Below the pieces are notes generated by a model that worked only from the letters and a program-made list of their open reading frames with translations, ran no database searches and was not told the origin of the DNA. Both the position numbers and the translations under genes were made by a program. Of a DNA stretch of 64,000 bases, positions 32,567 to 41,557 are shown in pieces. Source of the DNA: Myxococcales bacterium. GTDB taxonomy: Bacteria > Myxococcota_A > Polyangia > Palsa-1104 > JAEUJZ01. The stretch's first letter is position 1, and the number at the start of each line of letters is the position of its first letter. The stretch is from contig JAEUKA010000070.1 of assembly GCA_016794465.1 (NCBI GenBank), positions 101,477 to 165,476 on the forward strand, given 5' to 3'.

Positions 32567-35160
32567 TGGCAAGCGTACAGACCAACTGGGTGGCGCTGTT
32601 CGGCAGCTTTGTGCTGCTGTGTACCCTCATCTTGACGACGTATGCCGGTGGAGCGGCGGTGGCGGGCGCGCGTCGTCAGTCGCAGCCGCTGATTCGCTCG
32701 GCGATCTACGCCGGCTATGCCTGCACCGCGCTGCTCAGCCTCGCGTCGGCGCTGATCTTCTTTGCGGTGCTGTCGAACGACTTTTCGCTCAAGTATGTGC
32801 ACCAAAACTCCGACGCGGCGATGCCCTGGTTTTTCAAGATCACCTCGTACTGGGGCGGACTCGATGGCTCGATGATGTTTTGGGCGTGGCTGCTGTCGAT
32901 TTTTTCGACGGTGGCGATCTCGCGCAATCGCGAGCGGCATCGGGAGCTGATTCCGTGGGTGACGGCGATTCTGATGGGCATCCAGGCGTTTTTCGTCTCA
33001 CTGGTGGTGTTCTACAAGCGCCCGTTTGACACCTTCCTGAACGAGGCGCCGGTCATCGGCAAGGGTCTAAATCCGCTCTTGCAAGACTTCTATATGGCGA
33101 CTCACCCGCCGTCGCTGTACGTCGGCTATGTGTCGGCCAGCGTGCCGTTTGCGTTTGGCATGGCGGCGCTCATCACGGGCAACCTGGATGACACGTGGCT
33201 ACAGTCGGTGCGGCGCTGGATGCTGGTCTGCTGGTACTTCCTGTCGCAGGGACTCATTCTCGGCTCGCTGTGGGCCTATCACGTGCTCGGCTGGGGCGGC
33301 TATTGGGGCTGGGACCCGGTTGAAAACGCGGGCATCTTGCCGTGGTTTACCGCGACGGCCTTCCTGCACTCGCTGATGATCCAAGAGCGACGCGGCATGA
33401 TGAAGATCTGGAACGTCGTGCTGGTGGTGATGACGTTCCTGTTGACGATGGTCGGCACGTTTATGACCCGCTCGGGCATCGTGCAGTCGGTCCACGCGTT
33501 CGGCAACGACCCCGAGCTGGCGGCGCGGTTCCTGGCATTCATCGGCTTTGCGGCGGTGTTCGCGTTTGGCTACGTCATCTATCGGCTGCCGCTCTTGCGC
33601 TCGCGGGCCGACATGGAGTCGCTGCTCTCCCGCGAGTTCGCCTTTTTGCTGAACAACTGGGTGCTGATTGCCTGCGCGTTCTTCATCCTGGTGGCGACGC
33701 TGTTTCCGACGCTGTCCGAGGCGGTGACGCGCAACCGAATCACGGTTGGGCCGCCGTTTTTCAACCGCTGGATGGCGCCGCTTGGGCTGATTTTGCTGCT
33801 TTTGACCGGAATTGGGCCGCTTTTGGCCTGGCGCCGCGCCTCGCAAGGGATGCTGTGGAAGCAGCTGCGCTATCCAGTCATCGTCGGAGTGATGACCATC
33901 TTGCTGGTCGCGAGCATGCTGCCGATTGCGCGGACCAAGTCGTCGTTCATGCACGAAAAGCTACAGCTGCCGGTCGCACTGGTCTGTTTTGGACTGTGTG
34001 CCATGGTGCTGATCACCGTCACGCAAGAGTTCATCGTCGGGACGCGCTCGCGGCAGGCGGGCACCAAGCTCGACTTTTTGACGGCGCTGGTCGGGCTGCT
34101 GCTCCGCAACAAGCGGCGCTACGGCGGCTATCTGGTCCACGTCGGCATTGTGCTGATGTTCTTCGGCTTCGCGGGGCAGACCTTTCAGGCCGAAAACGAA
34201 GTGACCCTGTCGCGCGGCAAGTCGACCACGCTCGGTCGCTACGAGATCACGCTGCAGAGCTTCCGTAGCTACTCCGACCCGCAAAAAGAGGTCACCGAGG
34301 CGCGGCTGCTGGTGAAGGCGGGCGGTCGCCAGTTCGAGCTACGGCCAGCCAAGTGGGCCTATCGCGGTCATGAGGAAGAGCCGCCCCGCACGATCGTCGC
34401 GACCCACAACAGCCTGTTCGAGGATCTCTACATCATCCTGAACGGCATCGACGGCAACGAGTCGGTGGCGGGACTGAAGCTGATCATCAATCCGCTGGTC
34501 TTGTGGGTGTGGCTCGGCTTTGTGATGCTGATGATTGGCACGGCGGTGGCGTTCTTGCCTGACCGCAGCGATCCGGCAGGCAAGGGCTCGCCGGAGCCGG
34601 CTGATCCCGACACCAAGTCTGCTGTGGCTGGGAAAGCGGTGGTGGCGACGGTGATCGCGCTGTGTTTGCTGGCGGGCTCTCAGACGGCGCAGGCAGCGAC
34701 CGGCGATACCGGGGGCATGCACCAGTCGACCGAGGGCCAGAACTTTCCGACGCCACCTCGAAACGAGCTCGAGCGCGATCTGCGCAAGACCATCGTCTGC
34801 ATGTGCGGCTGTGGTCGGCAGACGCTTTCCGAGTGTACCTGTGGCAACGCGGCCAAAGAGCGCGGCATCATCGCGCGCTTTATCGACGAGGGAAAAAATC
34901 GCGAGCAGATCATTCGCTATTTTCTTGACAAGTATCCCGGTGAGTCGGCGCTGGTGGTGCCCCAAGATGTGGGCTTTAACCGCCTCGCGTGGATCTTTCC
35001 GGTTGTAATCATCGCCGCTGCGCTGGGAGCCCTGGGGCTGCTCGCTCGGCGGTGGGGTCAGCAGGCTCGGCTCGCTGGCGCTTCCTCTCCACCTCTCAAA
35101 GACACGGACCGCGCTTCTTACGAGCGCCGCCTTGACGACGATCTCGATGACATGGACTGA
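32566..35160 (+). CDS. ccmF: CcmF-CcmH fusion, cytochrome c haem lyase
   Basis: The product has 864 residues. Residues 1 to about 680 are CcmF, a polytopic membrane protein with the WWD-type haem-handling motif (GWGGYWGWDPVENAG) and the conserved THPPSLYVGYV and TMVGTFMTRSGIVQSVHAFG segments. After a membrane span near 640-660 and another near 695, residues from about 730 resemble CcmH/NrfF, the apocytochrome thiol-reducing subunit: RKTIVCMCGCGRQTLSECTC, then the helical FIDEGKNREQIIRYFLDKYP. A final membrane span and an acidic tail follow. The Cys pattern (Cys745, 747, 749, 757, 759) differs from the canonical LRCxxCQ of CcmH. The fusion would tether the thiol chemistry to the lyase. The gene overlaps both its neighbours. 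Confidence 0.9.
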   Translation: MASVQTNWVALFGSFVLLCTLILTTYAGGAAVAGARRQSQPLIRSAIYAGYACTALLSLASALIFFAVLSNDFSLKYVHQNSDAAMPWFFKITSYWGGLDGSMMFWAWLLSIFSTVAISRNRERHRELIPWVTAILMGIQAFFVSLVVFYKRPFDTFLNEAPVIGKGLNPLLQDFYMATHPPSLYVGYVSASVPFAFGMAALITGNLDDTWLQSVRRWMLVCWYFLSQGLILGSLWAYHVLGWGGYWGWDPVENAGILPWFTATAFLHSLMIQERRGMMKIWNVVLVVMTFLLTMVGTFMTRSGIVQSVHAFGNDPELAARFLAFIGFAAVFAFGYVIYRLPLLRSRADMESLLSREFAFLLNNWVLIACAFFILVATLFPTLSEAVTRNRITVGPPFFNRWMAPLGLILLLLTGIGPLLAWRRASQGMLWKQLRYPVIVGVMTILLVASMLPIARTKSSFMHEKLQLPVALVCFGLCAMVLITVTQEFIVGTRSRQAGTKLDFLTALVGLLLRNKRRYGGYLVHVGIVLMFFGFAGQTFQAENEVTLSRGKSTTLGRYEITLQSFRSYSDPQKEVTEARLLVKAGGRQFELRPAKWAYRGHEEEPPRTIVATHNSLFEDLYIILNGIDGNESVAGLKLIINPLVLWVWLGFVMLMIGTAVAFLPDRSDPAGKGSPEPADPDTKSAVAGKAVVATVIALCLLAGSQTAQAATGDTGGMHQSTEGQNFPTPPRNELERDLRKTIVCMCGCGRQTLSECTCGNAAKERGIIARFIDEGKNREQIIRYFLDKYPGESALVVPQDVGFNRLAWIFPVVIIAAALGALGLLARRWGQQARLAGASSPPLKDTDRASYERRLDDDLDDMD

Positions 35161-35779
35161 CTCTCGGCTCCTCTTTGGCGGTAGTGGCGTCACCTTCGGG
35201 GTGGGGCTTATCGGATTCTCGGTGGCACTCGGCGGGCTGAGCGGTCCGGCGATCGCGCTGGCTGGGGCGGTTTCTGCGCTGTGGGCGACGGGAATCCTGC
35301 TGGTGCAGGCGGCGCGCGGCCTGACGGCGATCTCGAGTGACGACGAGCAGCTCGAAGCCCAGGCGGCGGTCGGGCGGCGGCGGCGGGAGCTGAATCGCGA
35401 GTACCACCTGCTCAAGCGAGCGCTCAAAGAGCTGGAGCTGGATCGCGCGATGGGCAAGCTGTCCGACGACGACTATGCCGACATTCGCAGTCGTTATCGC
35501 GAGCGGGCGGTGCGCATCCTCCGTCAGCTCGATCAAGGGCAGAGCTACGAGCAGCAGATCGAGCGCGATCTGGCCGCCCGGCGGGAAGCCATTGGCAGAA
35601 AAGCGGCACCAGCCAAGGCCGCCTCTGCGACGAGCCCAGTGACGACCGAAAAGGCTCGACCCGCCAGTGATGAACGACCGACGGTGATTGCGTCTGCCTG
35701 CGCGGACTGTGGTACCCGCAACGACATCGACGCGCGCTTCTGCAAGAGCTGTGGCCAGCGACTGGGAGGCCGAGCGTGA
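35147..35779 (+). CDS. Zinc-ribbon membrane protein of the ccm operon, CcmI-like position
   Basis: The product has 210 residues. Two hydrophobic segments (about 8-28 and 33-52) are followed by a charged helical region (RRRRELNREYHLLKRALKEL) and an Ala-rich linker. The C-terminal zinc ribbon is CADCGTRNDIDARFCKSCGQ (CxxC...CxxC). The start overlaps the end of ccmF-ccmH. I chose ATG 35147; TTG 35132 in the same frame is possible. The topology with two N-terminal spans and a soluble helical part resembles the N-terminal part of CcmI, and the operon context suggests an accessory role in cytochrome c maturation. The zinc ribbon would be cytoplasmic. No exact family is recognised. Confidence 0.75.
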   Translation: MTWTDSRLLFGGSGVTFGVGLIGFSVALGGLSGPAIALAGAVSALWATGILLVQAARGLTAISSDDEQLEAQAAVGRRRRELNREYHLLKRALKELELDRAMGKLSDDDYADIRSRYRERAVRILRQLDQGQSYEQQIERDLAARREAIGRKAAPAKAASATSPVTTEKARPASDERPTVIASACADCGTRNDIDARFCKSCGQRLGGRA

Positions 35780-37392
35780 TGCCGAAGCTTGCGACTCTCC
35801 TATTGCTCGTGCTGCTCGGTGTGGCGCCTCGGGTGTTGGCGCAGCCGATGATGCCGGACCCGGCGCAGATGTCGGGGATTCCTCGGCCTGATCCTGCCGT
35901 TCCGTCGGGAACAGTGACGGTGCGGCTGCTGCGCGGCGCGTTTTCCAACCCAATCGTCGATCAGGAAGTGACGCTGACCTCGCCAGCGGGGACGCTCAAG
36001 GCGCGCAGTGATGCCGCCGGACGAGCCACGTTTTCTGGGGTGCCTGTCGGTGTCTATGAAGCGCGAACCGAGCTTGCCGGGATCGCCAAGTCGTCGCAGC
36101 CGATCCAAGTAGCCGCCGCGCCAGCCCCGGGAATTCGGGTGATGCTGGTGTTTCCCAAAGACACGCCCGCTGCTGCGACAAGTCCATCGCCCGCCGCGCC
36201 GAGTCCTCCCGCACCGAGTGCTCCCGTCGCTGGTACGAGTCCGTCGCTGGCCGTGCCAAGTGCCGTCGCGCCAAGTGCTCTCGCTTCGCCGCCACCGCCC
36301 GCCGATGGTCAGGTGCATCCCGACGCGGCACTGCCAGCGGGGACGCTGCGGATCGTGGTGGTGGATGAAGGCAGCAAGCCGCTCTCGGGGGTGCCGGTGA
36401 CGCTCTATCGTCGTGCCGGTGCCGAGGCCCAAGTCGAGAAGCTACCGGCGCAAAATACTGGCGAAGGTGGCGCGGTGGTCTGGGCGGGCATGCCGACGGG
36501 GCCAGCCGAGTATCTGGTGACGATTGCCCGCTTTGGGTTTGAGCAGCCGACCGAGCCGTTTCACCTCGATGCGACGGCGGGCTCGGCGCTGACGGTGATG
36601 TCGCGGCCTCCGGTGACTGGCGAGGAGGCTCGTCGCAAGCTCAGTCTGGCGTCGAACTCGCACCTCATTTTCGACCTTCACGAAGACATGCTGCAGGTGA
36701 CGGAGATGCTGCGCATCAACAACCCGATGCCGCAGGCGTACGAGCCGGGGCCCGAGGGACTGCGCATTCCGCTCGCCGAGGGAGCGGTGGCGCCGCAGCT
36801 TGCGCCGGGGGGTCCGTCGACGCTGAGTATTGATCAGTCCTCGCCGGGCAACGTCTCGTTGGTTTGGAAAGGTCCGCTGCCGCCGGGTGAGTCGATGGTC
36901 CAGGTCGGCTTTATGCTGCGTCACACCGGCGAGCTGACGTTCCGACAGCCGGCCAGCATCCAGGTGCAAGACCTGCGCGTCGTCATCGAGAAGCGGCCCG
37001 AGCTGAAGCTCGACGGAGTGACCGACATTCAAGAGCGGAAGTGGCAAGGGCACGATCTGCTGTTCGGCCAGCTGGCTGGGACGAGCGAAGGCGGGCAGCT
37101 GACGCTGACGATCACGGGGTTGCCGTCGGAGCAGCGGGCAACGCGGCTCATTGGTGGGGCGGTGGCGCTGCTGATCCTGCTGGGATTTTTGTATCTGTCG
37201 TGGCAGGGCAAGCCCGACGAAGAGCGAGCGGTGCTGACAGCGCGGCGGCAGCTTCTGGCGAAGCGCGACAAGCTCCTCGGGGAGCTGCTCGATCTGGAAG
37301 ACGGCCCGTCGCGTGGCGCGCGACCTCGCGAGCAAGTGATGACCGAGCTGACCACCATCTATCGCCAGCTGGACGAGGCTGATGCCAGCTGA
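35779..37392 (+). CDS. Carboxypeptidase-regulatory-like surface or membrane protein
   Basis: The product has 537 residues. A signal peptide (MPKLATLLLLVLLGVAPRVL, cleavage near LAQ) is followed by two beta-sandwich modules typical of carboxypeptidase-regulatory/Cna-B-like domains: about 38-115 with GRATFSGVPVGVYEA, and about 180-260 with GAVVWAGMPTGPAEYLV. A Pro/Ser/Ala linker separates them. A larger beta-rich region (280-455), a single membrane span near 460-478 and a cytoplasmic coiled-coil tail complete it. Its ATG overlaps the previous stop (TGATG), and its end overlaps ccmA by eleven bases, so it is co-translated with the ccm genes. It may hold the maturation complex or handle substrates; this is inference from position only. 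Confidence 0.75.
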   Translation: MPKLATLLLLVLLGVAPRVLAQPMMPDPAQMSGIPRPDPAVPSGTVTVRLLRGAFSNPIVDQEVTLTSPAGTLKARSDAAGRATFSGVPVGVYEARTELAGIAKSSQPIQVAAAPAPGIRVMLVFPKDTPAAATSPSPAAPSPPAPSAPVAGTSPSLAVPSAVAPSALASPPPPADGQVHPDAALPAGTLRIVVVDEGSKPLSGVPVTLYRRAGAEAQVEKLPAQNTGEGGAVVWAGMPTGPAEYLVTIARFGFEQPTEPFHLDATAGSALTVMSRPPVTGEEARRKLSLASNSHLIFDLHEDMLQVTEMLRINNPMPQAYEPGPEGLRIPLAEGAVAPQLAPGGPSTLSIDQSSPGNVSLVWKGPLPPGESMVQVGFMLRHTGELTFRQPASIQVQDLRVVIEKRPELKLDGVTDIQERKWQGHDLLFGQLAGTSEGGQLTLTITGLPSEQRATRLIGGAVALLILLGFLYLSWQGKPDEERAVLTARRQLLAKRDKLLGELLDLEDGPSRGARPREQVMTELTTIYRQLDEADAS

Positions 37393-38146
37393 TGGCCCGG
37401 TGGTGCAGAAGGTCGCACTGGCCGGCGTTTTCAAGGACTACGGCGAAAAGCGGGCGCTCAGCGATGTCTCGCTGACCATCGAGGCAGGCCAGGTCTTGGC
37501 GCTGCTGGGCGAAAATGGCGCGGGCAAGTCGACGCTGCTGGGGGTGCTGGCGCAGCAGATTCGTCCGACGCGCGGCAAGCTGCTGCTGGACGGGCGGGAT
37601 GCCACCGAGCTCGATGGGCGCTGGCTGCGGCAACAGCTGTCGCTGCTCTCGCACGAGCCGCGCTGCTATGCTGATCTGTCGGCGCGAGAAAACTTGACTT
37701 TTTTTGCAAAGCTGTATGGGGTCGGCTCAGACGAGAAGATTCGTGCCGAGCGCGTCCGCGAGCTTCTCGAGCGAGTGGGCTTGAGCGCGGCTGCCGATCG
37801 TCCGAGTCGGACCTTTTCACGCGGCATGGTGCAGCGGCTGGCGATCGCACGGGCGCTGGTTCATCGCCCGGGGCTGCTGCTTCTCGACGAGCCATACACG
37901 GGACTTGATCAGGAAGGTGTGCGCCTGCTGTCTTCTCTGATTGCCGACGAGCGAGCACGCGGTGCGATCGTGGTGGTGATTAGTCATGACTTCGAGCCGC
38001 TGGCGCCGCTCCTCGATGTGGCGGCGGTGTTGCGACGTGGGCGACTCGAAAAGACGCAGCGCTACGTCGTCGGAGAATGTACACGCGAGCTTCTGCTTCA
38101 GCTCTATGCACGGGCTGCCGAGCGACCGCAGGCGAGGAGCGCATGA
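37382..38146 (+). CDS. ccmA: Haem exporter ATP-binding protein CcmA
   Basis: This 254-aa ABC ATPase has Walker A GENGAGKST, the signature region FSRGMVQRLAIARAL, Walker B with flank LLLLDEPYTGLD and the switch His in VISHDFEP. In System I, CcmA with CcmB uses ATP to release holo-CcmE from CcmC. The signature (SRGMVQR instead of SGGQQQR) fits CcmA proteins. The start overlaps the end of the preceding gene and the stop overlaps ccmB by four bases, so the complex is translated as a unit. Confidence 0.88.
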   Translation: MPADGPVVQKVALAGVFKDYGEKRALSDVSLTIEAGQVLALLGENGAGKSTLLGVLAQQIRPTRGKLLLDGRDATELDGRWLRQQLSLLSHEPRCYADLSARENLTFFAKLYGVGSDEKIRAERVRELLERVGLSAAADRPSRTFSRGMVQRLAIARALVHRPGLLLLDEPYTGLDQEGVRLLSSLIADERARGAIVVVISHDFEPLAPLLDVAAVLRRGRLEKTQRYVVGECTRELLLQLYARAAERPQARSA

Positions 38147-38841
38147 GCGGGTCACTGCTGCACCAGATCGGGCTCTTGCTCTGGAAGGACGTTCGCGTCG
38201 AGTGGCGTGCCCGGGAGCTGATCTACGCGACGATGCTGTTCTCGGCGATCATCGTGCTGCTGTTTTCGTTTTCGTTCCTCGGAGGCTCGCCGCCCACCGT
38301 CGAGGTCATGGCCGGCGTGCTGTGGGTGGCGATCTCTCTGTCGGGGATGCTCGGGATCTCGCGCAGCTTCGAGCGAGAGCGTGAGGCAGACACCCTGCGA
38401 GCGCTGTTGCTGTCGCCGATCGATCGCAGCGCGCTGTATCTGGCCAAGCTGCTGTCGATAACGCTGCTGATGCTGCTGACCTCGGTGGTGGTGGTGCCGG
38501 GGCTGCTGCTGCTGTTTGGGATGAAGGTGGGGCCGCAGCAGTCATGGCTGCTGTTTCTGTCGCTGCTCGGGCTGGGGACGCTCGGGTTTGCGGCGGTGGC
38601 GGCGCTGTTTGGCGCTTCTCTCGGGCGGGCGAGGGTGCGCGAGGTGCTACTGCCGCTCCTCGTCTATCCGCTGGTGGTGCCGGCGCTGCTGGCGGGCGCG
38701 CGTGGAACCTACGGCGTGCTGTACGGGACGCCCGAGGCGCTAAGCGACGCGGTGCGCTGGATCAAGTTCCTGCTCGTCTTCGACAGCATGGCGGTCATTT
38801 TGGGGCTGTGGCTGTTCGAGCCGCTGTGCGCCCAGGAATAA
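38143..38841 (+). CDS. ccmB: Haem exporter permease CcmB
   Basis: This 232-aa membrane protein has six hydrophobic segments. Family marks are LLWKDVRVEWRARELIYAT near the N-terminus, GISRSFEREREADTLRALLL in the first cytoplasmic loop and LLPLLVYPLVVPALL. It partners CcmA. ATG 38143 is preceded by GAGGAG and forms an ATGA overlap with the ccmA stop. The operon stops here, 15 bases before the end of the convergent tolB; the ccmC gene that usually follows ccmB is absent. Confidence 0.9.
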   Translation: MSGSLLHQIGLLLWKDVRVEWRARELIYATMLFSAIIVLLFSFSFLGGSPPTVEVMAGVLWVAISLSGMLGISRSFEREREADTLRALLLSPIDRSALYLAKLLSITLLMLLTSVVVVPGLLLLFGMKVGPQQSWLLFLSLLGLGTLGFAAVAALFGASLGRARVREVLLPLLVYPLVVPALLAGARGTYGVLYGTPEALSDAVRWIKFLLVFDSMAVILGLWLFEPLCAQE

Positions 38842-38856
38842 GCACCCCCGCTCGCG

Positions 38857-40170
38857 CTACGGCTTGACGAGAGGCCCCCACGACGGTGTCTCTGCCGCGC
38901 CTCGGAACACCGGTCGCTGCGTCTTTCCATCTGCCGTCGAGACATAGATGCCGCCCCGACTCGACTTAAACGCCAGCGCTCGTCCCGTCGGTGCCCACGT
39001 CGGATGACTGTTTGCGCCCTGATTTTCGGTGATGCGCTGCAGCTCTTGGCTGGTCGCATCGAGAGTGAAGATGTCGAGGTTGCCCTTTTCGTCTCGGCCC
39101 GAAAAAGCGATCAGCGACTTGCCACTCAGCGGCTTCGGACTCCACGCTGGCTCGACGTTGTAGCTGCCTTTGCGCGTCAGCTTCACCTGATCGGCCCCCG
39201 ACGCGGACATCTTCCAAATCTGCGGGCTGCCGTGGCGATCTGACACAAACGCAATCTGGCTGCCATCCGGTGACCACGTCGGTGAGCTATCGATCGCTGG
39301 ATTGTTCGTCAGTCGCTTGATCACATCTCCCGTCGGAGAAATGACGTAAATTTCGCTATTTCCCTCGAAGGACAGCGTGACTGCGATGCGGGAGCCGTCG
39401 GGGGAAAACACTCCACCGGTATTCAGGCCGGGCCTCGTCGAGACACGCTTGGGCTTGCTGCTGCTCGATGAGGTCGACCACAGATCCGGCGTGCCGCGCA
39501 CAAAGCTGGTGTAAAGCAGGCTGGTTCCCGACGGGTGCCACGACGGCAGGATGTTGTGCGAGTCGTTGCTCGTCACCATGTGCTGGCCGGCTCCGTCGTA
39601 GTCCATCACCACCAGCGCTTGCTGTGAGCCGAGCGGCCGAGAGAACGCGATCTGGGTGCCAAAAAACGAGTCCTCGCCCGAGTAGTAGCGCACAATCTCG
39701 TCGGCGAAGATGTGAGCGAGCCGCCGGACGTTGGCCGTCGGTGCCCGATAGGTCTTGGTCAGAACCGGCTTGTCGCCTTTGATGACCTCGTACAGCCGAA
39801 ACTCGACCGAGAGATCGCCACCAATGGTGGTTGTACGCGCTTTGACGACGCCCTCGGCTCCGACGGTGCGCCACGAGTCCGGCCCGATCGTCAGCTCCTC
39901 TTTGGCGAGGTCGGCGACAAACGAGCTGGGATCGAGCGTCTTAAACAGCCCCGAGGCATTGAGGTCGCCCGTCAGCACCTCCTGCATGACCTGCGCGCTC
40001 TCGCCATCCCCGAGCAGCTTCGGCACCGCAATCTTGTACAGAGCCTGCCCCGGGTTGGTGATCTTAAACCGAACCACGTCGTCGGCTTGTGCCCACGACC
40101 GCGGCATCGTTCCCGTCGCCCAAAGCCAAGCCACTCCCAAGTAAGTCGCCGCGCGAAGCGTCCGTCGCAT
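38857..40170 (-). CDS. tolB: Tol-Pal system beta-propeller protein TolB
   Basis: This 437-aa periplasmic protein has a signal peptide (MRRTLRAATYLGVAWLWATG, cleavage near SWAQA). An N-terminal domain (about 30-160) contains the TolB-like LTGDLNASGLFKTLDP. A six-bladed propeller follows with the repeated blade motif SPDGSRIA, SWHPSGTSLLY, TWSPDGSQIAFVSDRHG and TWAPTGRALAFKSSRGG. TolB binds Pal and the Tol complex during outer-membrane constriction. The start ATG 40170 is chosen because it gives a normal signal peptide. The gene stands alone: tolQRA and pal are not adjacent. Confidence 0.9.
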   Translation of the reverse strand: MRRTLRAATYLGVAWLWATGTMPRSWAQADDVVRFKITNPGQALYKIAVPKLLGDGESAQVMQEVLTGDLNASGLFKTLDPSSFVADLAKEELTIGPDSWRTVGAEGVVKARTTTIGGDLSVEFRLYEVIKGDKPVLTKTYRAPTANVRRLAHIFADEIVRYYSGEDSFFGTQIAFSRPLGSQQALVVMDYDGAGQHMVTSNDSHNILPSWHPSGTSLLYTSFVRGTPDLWSTSSSSSKPKRVSTRPGLNTGGVFSPDGSRIAVTLSFEGNSEIYVISPTGDVIKRLTNNPAIDSSPTWSPDGSQIAFVSDRHGSPQIWKMSASGADQVKLTRKGSYNVEPAWSPKPLSGKSLIAFSGRDEKGNLDIFTLDATSQELQRITENQGANSHPTWAPTGRALAFKSSRGGIYVSTADGKTQRPVFRGAAETPSWGPLVKP

Positions 40171-40383
40171 ACGACCTACCGTATCGTCACTTGAGCGAAA
40201 AACCAAGCCAGCTGCAAATAGCTACTGCCCTCCCGGCTTGGATCTGGTAGCTTGCCTCCCAACTTACGCAGTCACAAACGCAGGTTCGCGCACGACCTTC
40301 ACATGCCTAAGTCCGCAGAAGGCAAGAAGGTTCTTGACACTGCTTTTGTGATCCGATAGTTCCAATCTCTCTAAGGAACTCGC

Positions 40384-40848
40384 ATGGCTACTCCGATTCC
40401 GAGCACCTATCTCAAGAATCCCGACAAGGCACAGGCCGATCGCAAGTGGCACGTCATCGACGTGGCTGGCTTGACCTTGGGCCGCGCGGCGACACAGATC
40501 GCCACCCTCCTACGCGGCAAGCACAAGACCGATTACACCCCCAACATCGACAGTGGCGACTTTGTGGTCGTGCTCAATGCCCAGAAGGTTCACCTTACCG
40601 GCAAGAAGCTCGACGACAAGATGTACCACAAGCACACGCTGTACCTCGGTGGGCTCAAGTCCCGTCCAGCTCGTGAGATGCTGGCGACCCGTTCCGACGA
40701 AGTGATTCGCCGCGCGGTGTGGGGCATGATACCGAAGGGCCCGCTCGGTCGGGTCATCATCAAAAAGCTGAAGATCTACGCTGGTACCGAGCATCCGCAT
40801 GCGGCCCAGCAGCCCAGCAAGCTCACCCTGAAGTCCATGCGTGGCTAG
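40384..40848 (+). CDS. rplM: 50S ribosomal protein L13 (uL13)
   Basis: This 154-aa protein has L13 signatures: KWHVIDVAGLTLGRAATQIA, LRGKHKTDYTPNIDSGDFVV and RRAVWGMIPKGPLGR. It is slightly longer than E. coli L13 at the N-terminus. A perfect -35 TTGACA lies at 40334-40339 with a moderate -10 (GATAGT, 40355-40360). The ribosome-binding site AAGGA is at 40373-40377. It is co-transcribed with rpsI 112 bases downstream, as in most bacteria. Confidence 0.97.
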   Translation: MATPIPSTYLKNPDKAQADRKWHVIDVAGLTLGRAATQIATLLRGKHKTDYTPNIDSGDFVVVLNAQKVHLTGKKLDDKMYHKHTLYLGGLKSRPAREMLATRSDEVIRRAVWGMIPKGPLGRVIIKKLKIYAGTEHPHAAQQPSKLTLKSMRG

Positions 40849-40960
40849 GAATGCTCGCGCTTCCACAGGCGGCCCAAGCCGTCTGGTAAGGATTTTGAGC
40901 GCGACTTCCTCCATCTGCTGTAACCACGAGAGAACTAGCTCTCTAGTCGAGTGTTAAGAA

Positions 40961-41362
40961 ATGGCGAACGTCGAACGAAACGCAGTGTACGCCACGGGTC
41001 GTCGAAAAGAGGCGGTGGCGCGTGTATGGATGCAGCCCGGCTCGGGCAAGGTCACCATCAACCACCGAGATATCGACAACTACTTCGGTCGTGCGACCTC
41101 GAAGATGGTGCTCCGGCAGCCGCTGGAGCTGACCTCGCAAGCCGCAAACTATGACGTGTACGTCAATGTGGCGGGCGGTGGTCTGTCGGGTCAGGCCGAT
41201 GCGATTCGTCTTGGCATTACTCGCGCACTCCTCAAGGTCAACGCGGGCTTCCGCTCTTCGCTGAAGGCTGCTGGCTATGTCACCCGCGACCCGCGCTGCA
41301 AGGAGCGCAAGAAGTACGGTCAGCGTGGTGCCCGCGCCCGCTTCCAGTTCTCGAAGCGCTAA
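40961..41362 (+). CDS. rpsI: 30S ribosomal protein S9 (uS9)
   Basis: This 133-aa protein shows the S9 marks YATGRRKEAVARVWMQPGSG, GGGLSGQADAIRLGITRAL and the terminal KKYGQRGARARFQFSKR, whose last Lys-Arg contacts P-site tRNA. Size and C-terminus are complete. It is the second gene of the rplM-rpsI operon and is followed by a clear terminator. Confidence 0.97.
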   Translation: MANVERNAVYATGRRKEAVARVWMQPGSGKVTINHRDIDNYFGRATSKMVLRQPLELTSQAANYDVYVNVAGGGLSGQADAIRLGITRALLKVNAGFRSSLKAAGYVTRDPRCKERKKYGQRGARARFQFSKR

Positions 41363-41415
41363 GCCACCAGTCCCTCGCCCTGGCTGCGAGGGAGCCCCAG
41401 TCCGTCTCTTCCTCC

Positions 41416-41460
41416 AAACACAGTGCCGGCGGTTTGCTGCCAGGCGCTGTGTTTTCTTTT
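41416..41460 (+). terminator. Intrinsic terminator of the rplM-rpsI operon
   Basis: A twelve-base stem, AAACACAGTGCC at 41416-41427 paired with GGCGCTGTGTTT at 41443-41454 (one G-T wobble), is followed by TTCTTTT. It sits 53 bases after the rpsI stop. Confidence 0.85.
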
Positions 41461-41557
41461 GTCGTTTCAAATTCAGTCCAATACACAGACTGCCGTGTCT
41501 GGCTGGCTCGTCGACCTCGGCCCTTTTCTTGATGTGGGGCGGGAGTAGACTCGCGCT

